A stretch of DNA of 64,000 bases from Saccharothrix saharensis. Lineage in GTDB: Bacteria > Actinomycetota > Actinomycetes > Mycobacteriales > Pseudonocardiaceae. Location: assembly GCF_006716745.1 (NCBI RefSeq), contig NZ_VFPP01000001.1, forward strand, positions 2,480,001 through 2,544,000, written 5' to 3'. Both the position numbers and the translations under genes were made by a program. Numbering within the stretch: position 1 is the first letter of the stretch; each line of letters begins with the position of its first letter. The notes beneath the pieces are model-generated. The model had not been told where the DNA came from and did no database searches. It saw only the letters and a program-made list of their open reading frames with translations. This document shows positions 62,914-64,000 of this stretch, piece after piece.

Positions 62914-63650
62914 AGGAGGCGCTGCACGTCGAGTGGACGAAGCTGCGCACGGTGGCGGGCACGGCGTGGCTGCTGGCCGCCGTGGTGCTGCTGACCGCGG
63001 CGGCGGGGGTCGCGGCGTCGGCCGCGTGCGCCGGCACCGGGTGCGGCGACCCGGTGAAGACGAGCCTGACCGGGGTCGTGTTCGGGCAGGCCGTGGTCGC
63101 CGTGCTGGCCGTGCTCGCGGTCGGCGGCGAGTACGGCACGGGGATGATCCGGGTGACGCTGGCCGCGCTGCCGCGCCGGTCCACCGTGCTGGCGGCGAAG
63201 GCGGCCGTGGTCGGCGCGCTGGTGCTGGCGGCGGGCGCGGTGGCGGTGCTGGTGGCGGTGCCGGTCGGGCGGGTGCTCCTGGCGGACGTCGCCGACGCGC
63301 CGGTCGACGGGGTGGTGGTGCGCGCGGCCGTCGGCTCGGTGCTCTACCTGGTGCTGGTCGGGCTGCTGAGCGTCGGCGTGGCCACCGCGGTGCGGGACGC
63401 GGCGGCGGCCATCGGGCTGGTGCTGGGCCTGCTGTACCTGTTCCCGGTCGTGGCCGCGGTGGTGTCCGACCCCGACTGGGTCCGCCGGTTGCAGCGGATC
63501 AGCCCGATGACGGCGGGGCTCGCGGTGCAGGCCACCACGAACCTCGACGCGCTGTCGATCAGCCCGTGGGCGGGGCTGGGCGTGCTGGGCCTGTGGGCGG
63601 CGGGTGCGCTGCTGGTCGGCGGCGTGCTGCTGCGGCTGCGTGACGCCTAG
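62910..63650 (+). CDS. ABC-2 permease, second
   Basis: 246 aa from a GTG at 62910, overlapping the previous stop (GTGA). It begins LHVEWTKLRTVAG, like the first permease, and has the same EYGTGMIRVTLAALPRRSTVLAAK coupling loop, so the two are paralogues; this one lacks the external insert (only a short CAGTGCGDP loop). Six helices. Forms a heteromeric exporter with the insert-bearing permease and the ATPase. Confidence 0.92.
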   Translation: MKEALHVEWTKLRTVAGTAWLLAAVVLLTAAAGVAASAACAGTGCGDPVKTSLTGVVFGQAVVAVLAVLAVGGEYGTGMIRVTLAALPRRSTVLAAKAAVVGALVLAAGAVAVLVAVPVGRVLLADVADAPVDGVVVRAAVGSVLYLVLVGLLSVGVATAVRDAAAAIGLVLGLLYLFPVVAAVVSDPDWVRRLQRISPMTAGLAVQATTNLDALSISPWAGLGVLGLWAAGALLVGGVLLRLRDA

Positions 63651-64000
63651 GGCTTCTTCGGCCTGGGCAGCAGCAGGTGCACGGCGAACCCCGCGAGGGT
63701 CGTCAGCACCACCTGGTAGAGGATCGAGAGCCGCGGGTCGCTCCCGACCGTGAACACCGCGTCCAGGCCGGTGGTCGCCACGCCGGCGAGGGTGAGCAGG
63801 CCGGTCACGTGCCAGCCGAAGAACCCGGCCGACCAGGCGACCAGGGGCCAGCGGTTGCGGTCGGGCCGGCGCAGCACCAGGTAGGTGGAGAACGCGGCGG
63901 CGGCGTTGAAGAGCACGCCGACGACCCGCATCTCGGCCAGGTCGCCGGACAGCAGCGTGGCGAGCGTCTGCGCGACCACGAGCGCGACCACCGACCAGCA
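63647..64000 (-). CDS. Membrane protein of unknown function (5' end may lie outside window)
   Basis: Stop at 63647; the frame stays open to the window edge, and a GTG at 63991 would give 114 aa. Three to four hydrophobic segments are visible (LFNAAAAFSTYLVL, WSAGFFGWHVTGLLTLAGV, ILYQVVLTTLAGFAVHLLL), separated by short polar turns. The chain ends PRPKKP in the cytoplasm. No family recognised. Its last bases overlap the permease stop in CTAG. Confidence 0.65.
   Translation of the reverse strand, partial: CWSVVALVVAQTLATLLSGDLAEMRVVGVLFNAAAAFSTYLVLRRPDRNRWPLVAWSAGFFGWHVTGLLTLAGVATTGLDAVFTVGSDPRLSILYQVVLTTLAGFAVHLLLPRPKKP

Overview
The window is very GC-rich actinobacterial DNA with strong third-position GC bias, many GTG starts and repeated 4-base GTGA/ATGA gene overlaps. 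The gene content (DUF6801 secreted protein, DUF6292 protein, AfsR-type SARP regulator, F420-linked reductases, GH6 and GH51 glycosidases, several NarL- and OmpR-type two-component pairs) suggests a filamentous actinomycete, probably of the Pseudonocardiaceae (Saccharothrix, Actinosynnema or Lentzea-like). That placement is inference. I see no rRNA, tRNA, CRISPR array, transposase, integrase, phage gene or NRPS/PKS gene; this looks like ordinary chromosome rich in secretion, export and regulation.

Layout. 1-5.9 kb: a secreted DUF6801/fibronectin protein (cut by the window edge), a secreted trypsin with a P-domain, a TetR regulator, a deazaflavin reductase-hemerythrin fusion and a DUF4232 lipoprotein. 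5.9-10.1 kb: a three-gene MacB-like exporter and an SGNH esterase. 10.4-16.6 kb: a tiny Cys-Cys peptide coupled to a 59-aa unknown protein, a large AfsR-type regulator, an EgtD-like methyltransferase and small membrane/hypothetical genes. 16.7-21.0 kb: an NAD-dependent dehydrogenase, a secreted amidase, a YiiX/C92-type hydrolase and a lipoprotein. 21.0-30.4 kb: an ABC-2 exporter divergent from a regulator with two MerR domains, a serine hydrolase/histidine kinase/regulator operon, a decayed methyltransferase, and a kinase/degenerate kinase/regulator operon. 30.5-37.9 kb: a secreted GH6 protein, MarR plus DHA2 exporter plus PPOX reductase, a HEAT protein, a second MFS exporter, a secreted beta-trefoil-like protein behind a hairpin that buries its ribosome site, and an alpha/beta hydrolase. 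38-43 kb: an ECF sigma factor with a SnoaL-like tail, a P-loop kinase, and an AraC/VOC/UvrA-paralogue group. 43-49.8 kb: a GntR(YtrA)/ABC operon and an OmpR pair divergent from an MMPL exporter. 49.8-55.9 kb: an arabinoside locus (GH51 enzyme, MalF/MalG-like permeases, binding lipoprotein) divergent from a LacI regulator, with three matching operators between. 55.9-64 kb: 22-bp tandem repeats, a degenerate stretch, two more two-component pairs, an ABC-2 exporter whose first permease carries a large extracytoplasmic insert, and a partial membrane gene.

The strongest functional unit is the arabinoside locus: LacI sites sit on a readable promoter for the transport/hydrolase operon. Much of the rest consists of sensing-and-export modules, with five two-component loci. 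Nothing proves a wholly new system. The best leads are the coupled Cys-Cys micro-peptide, the tandem MerR regulator with two dyads, the ribosome-site hairpin, the degenerate kinase operon and the permease with an extracytoplasmic insert.
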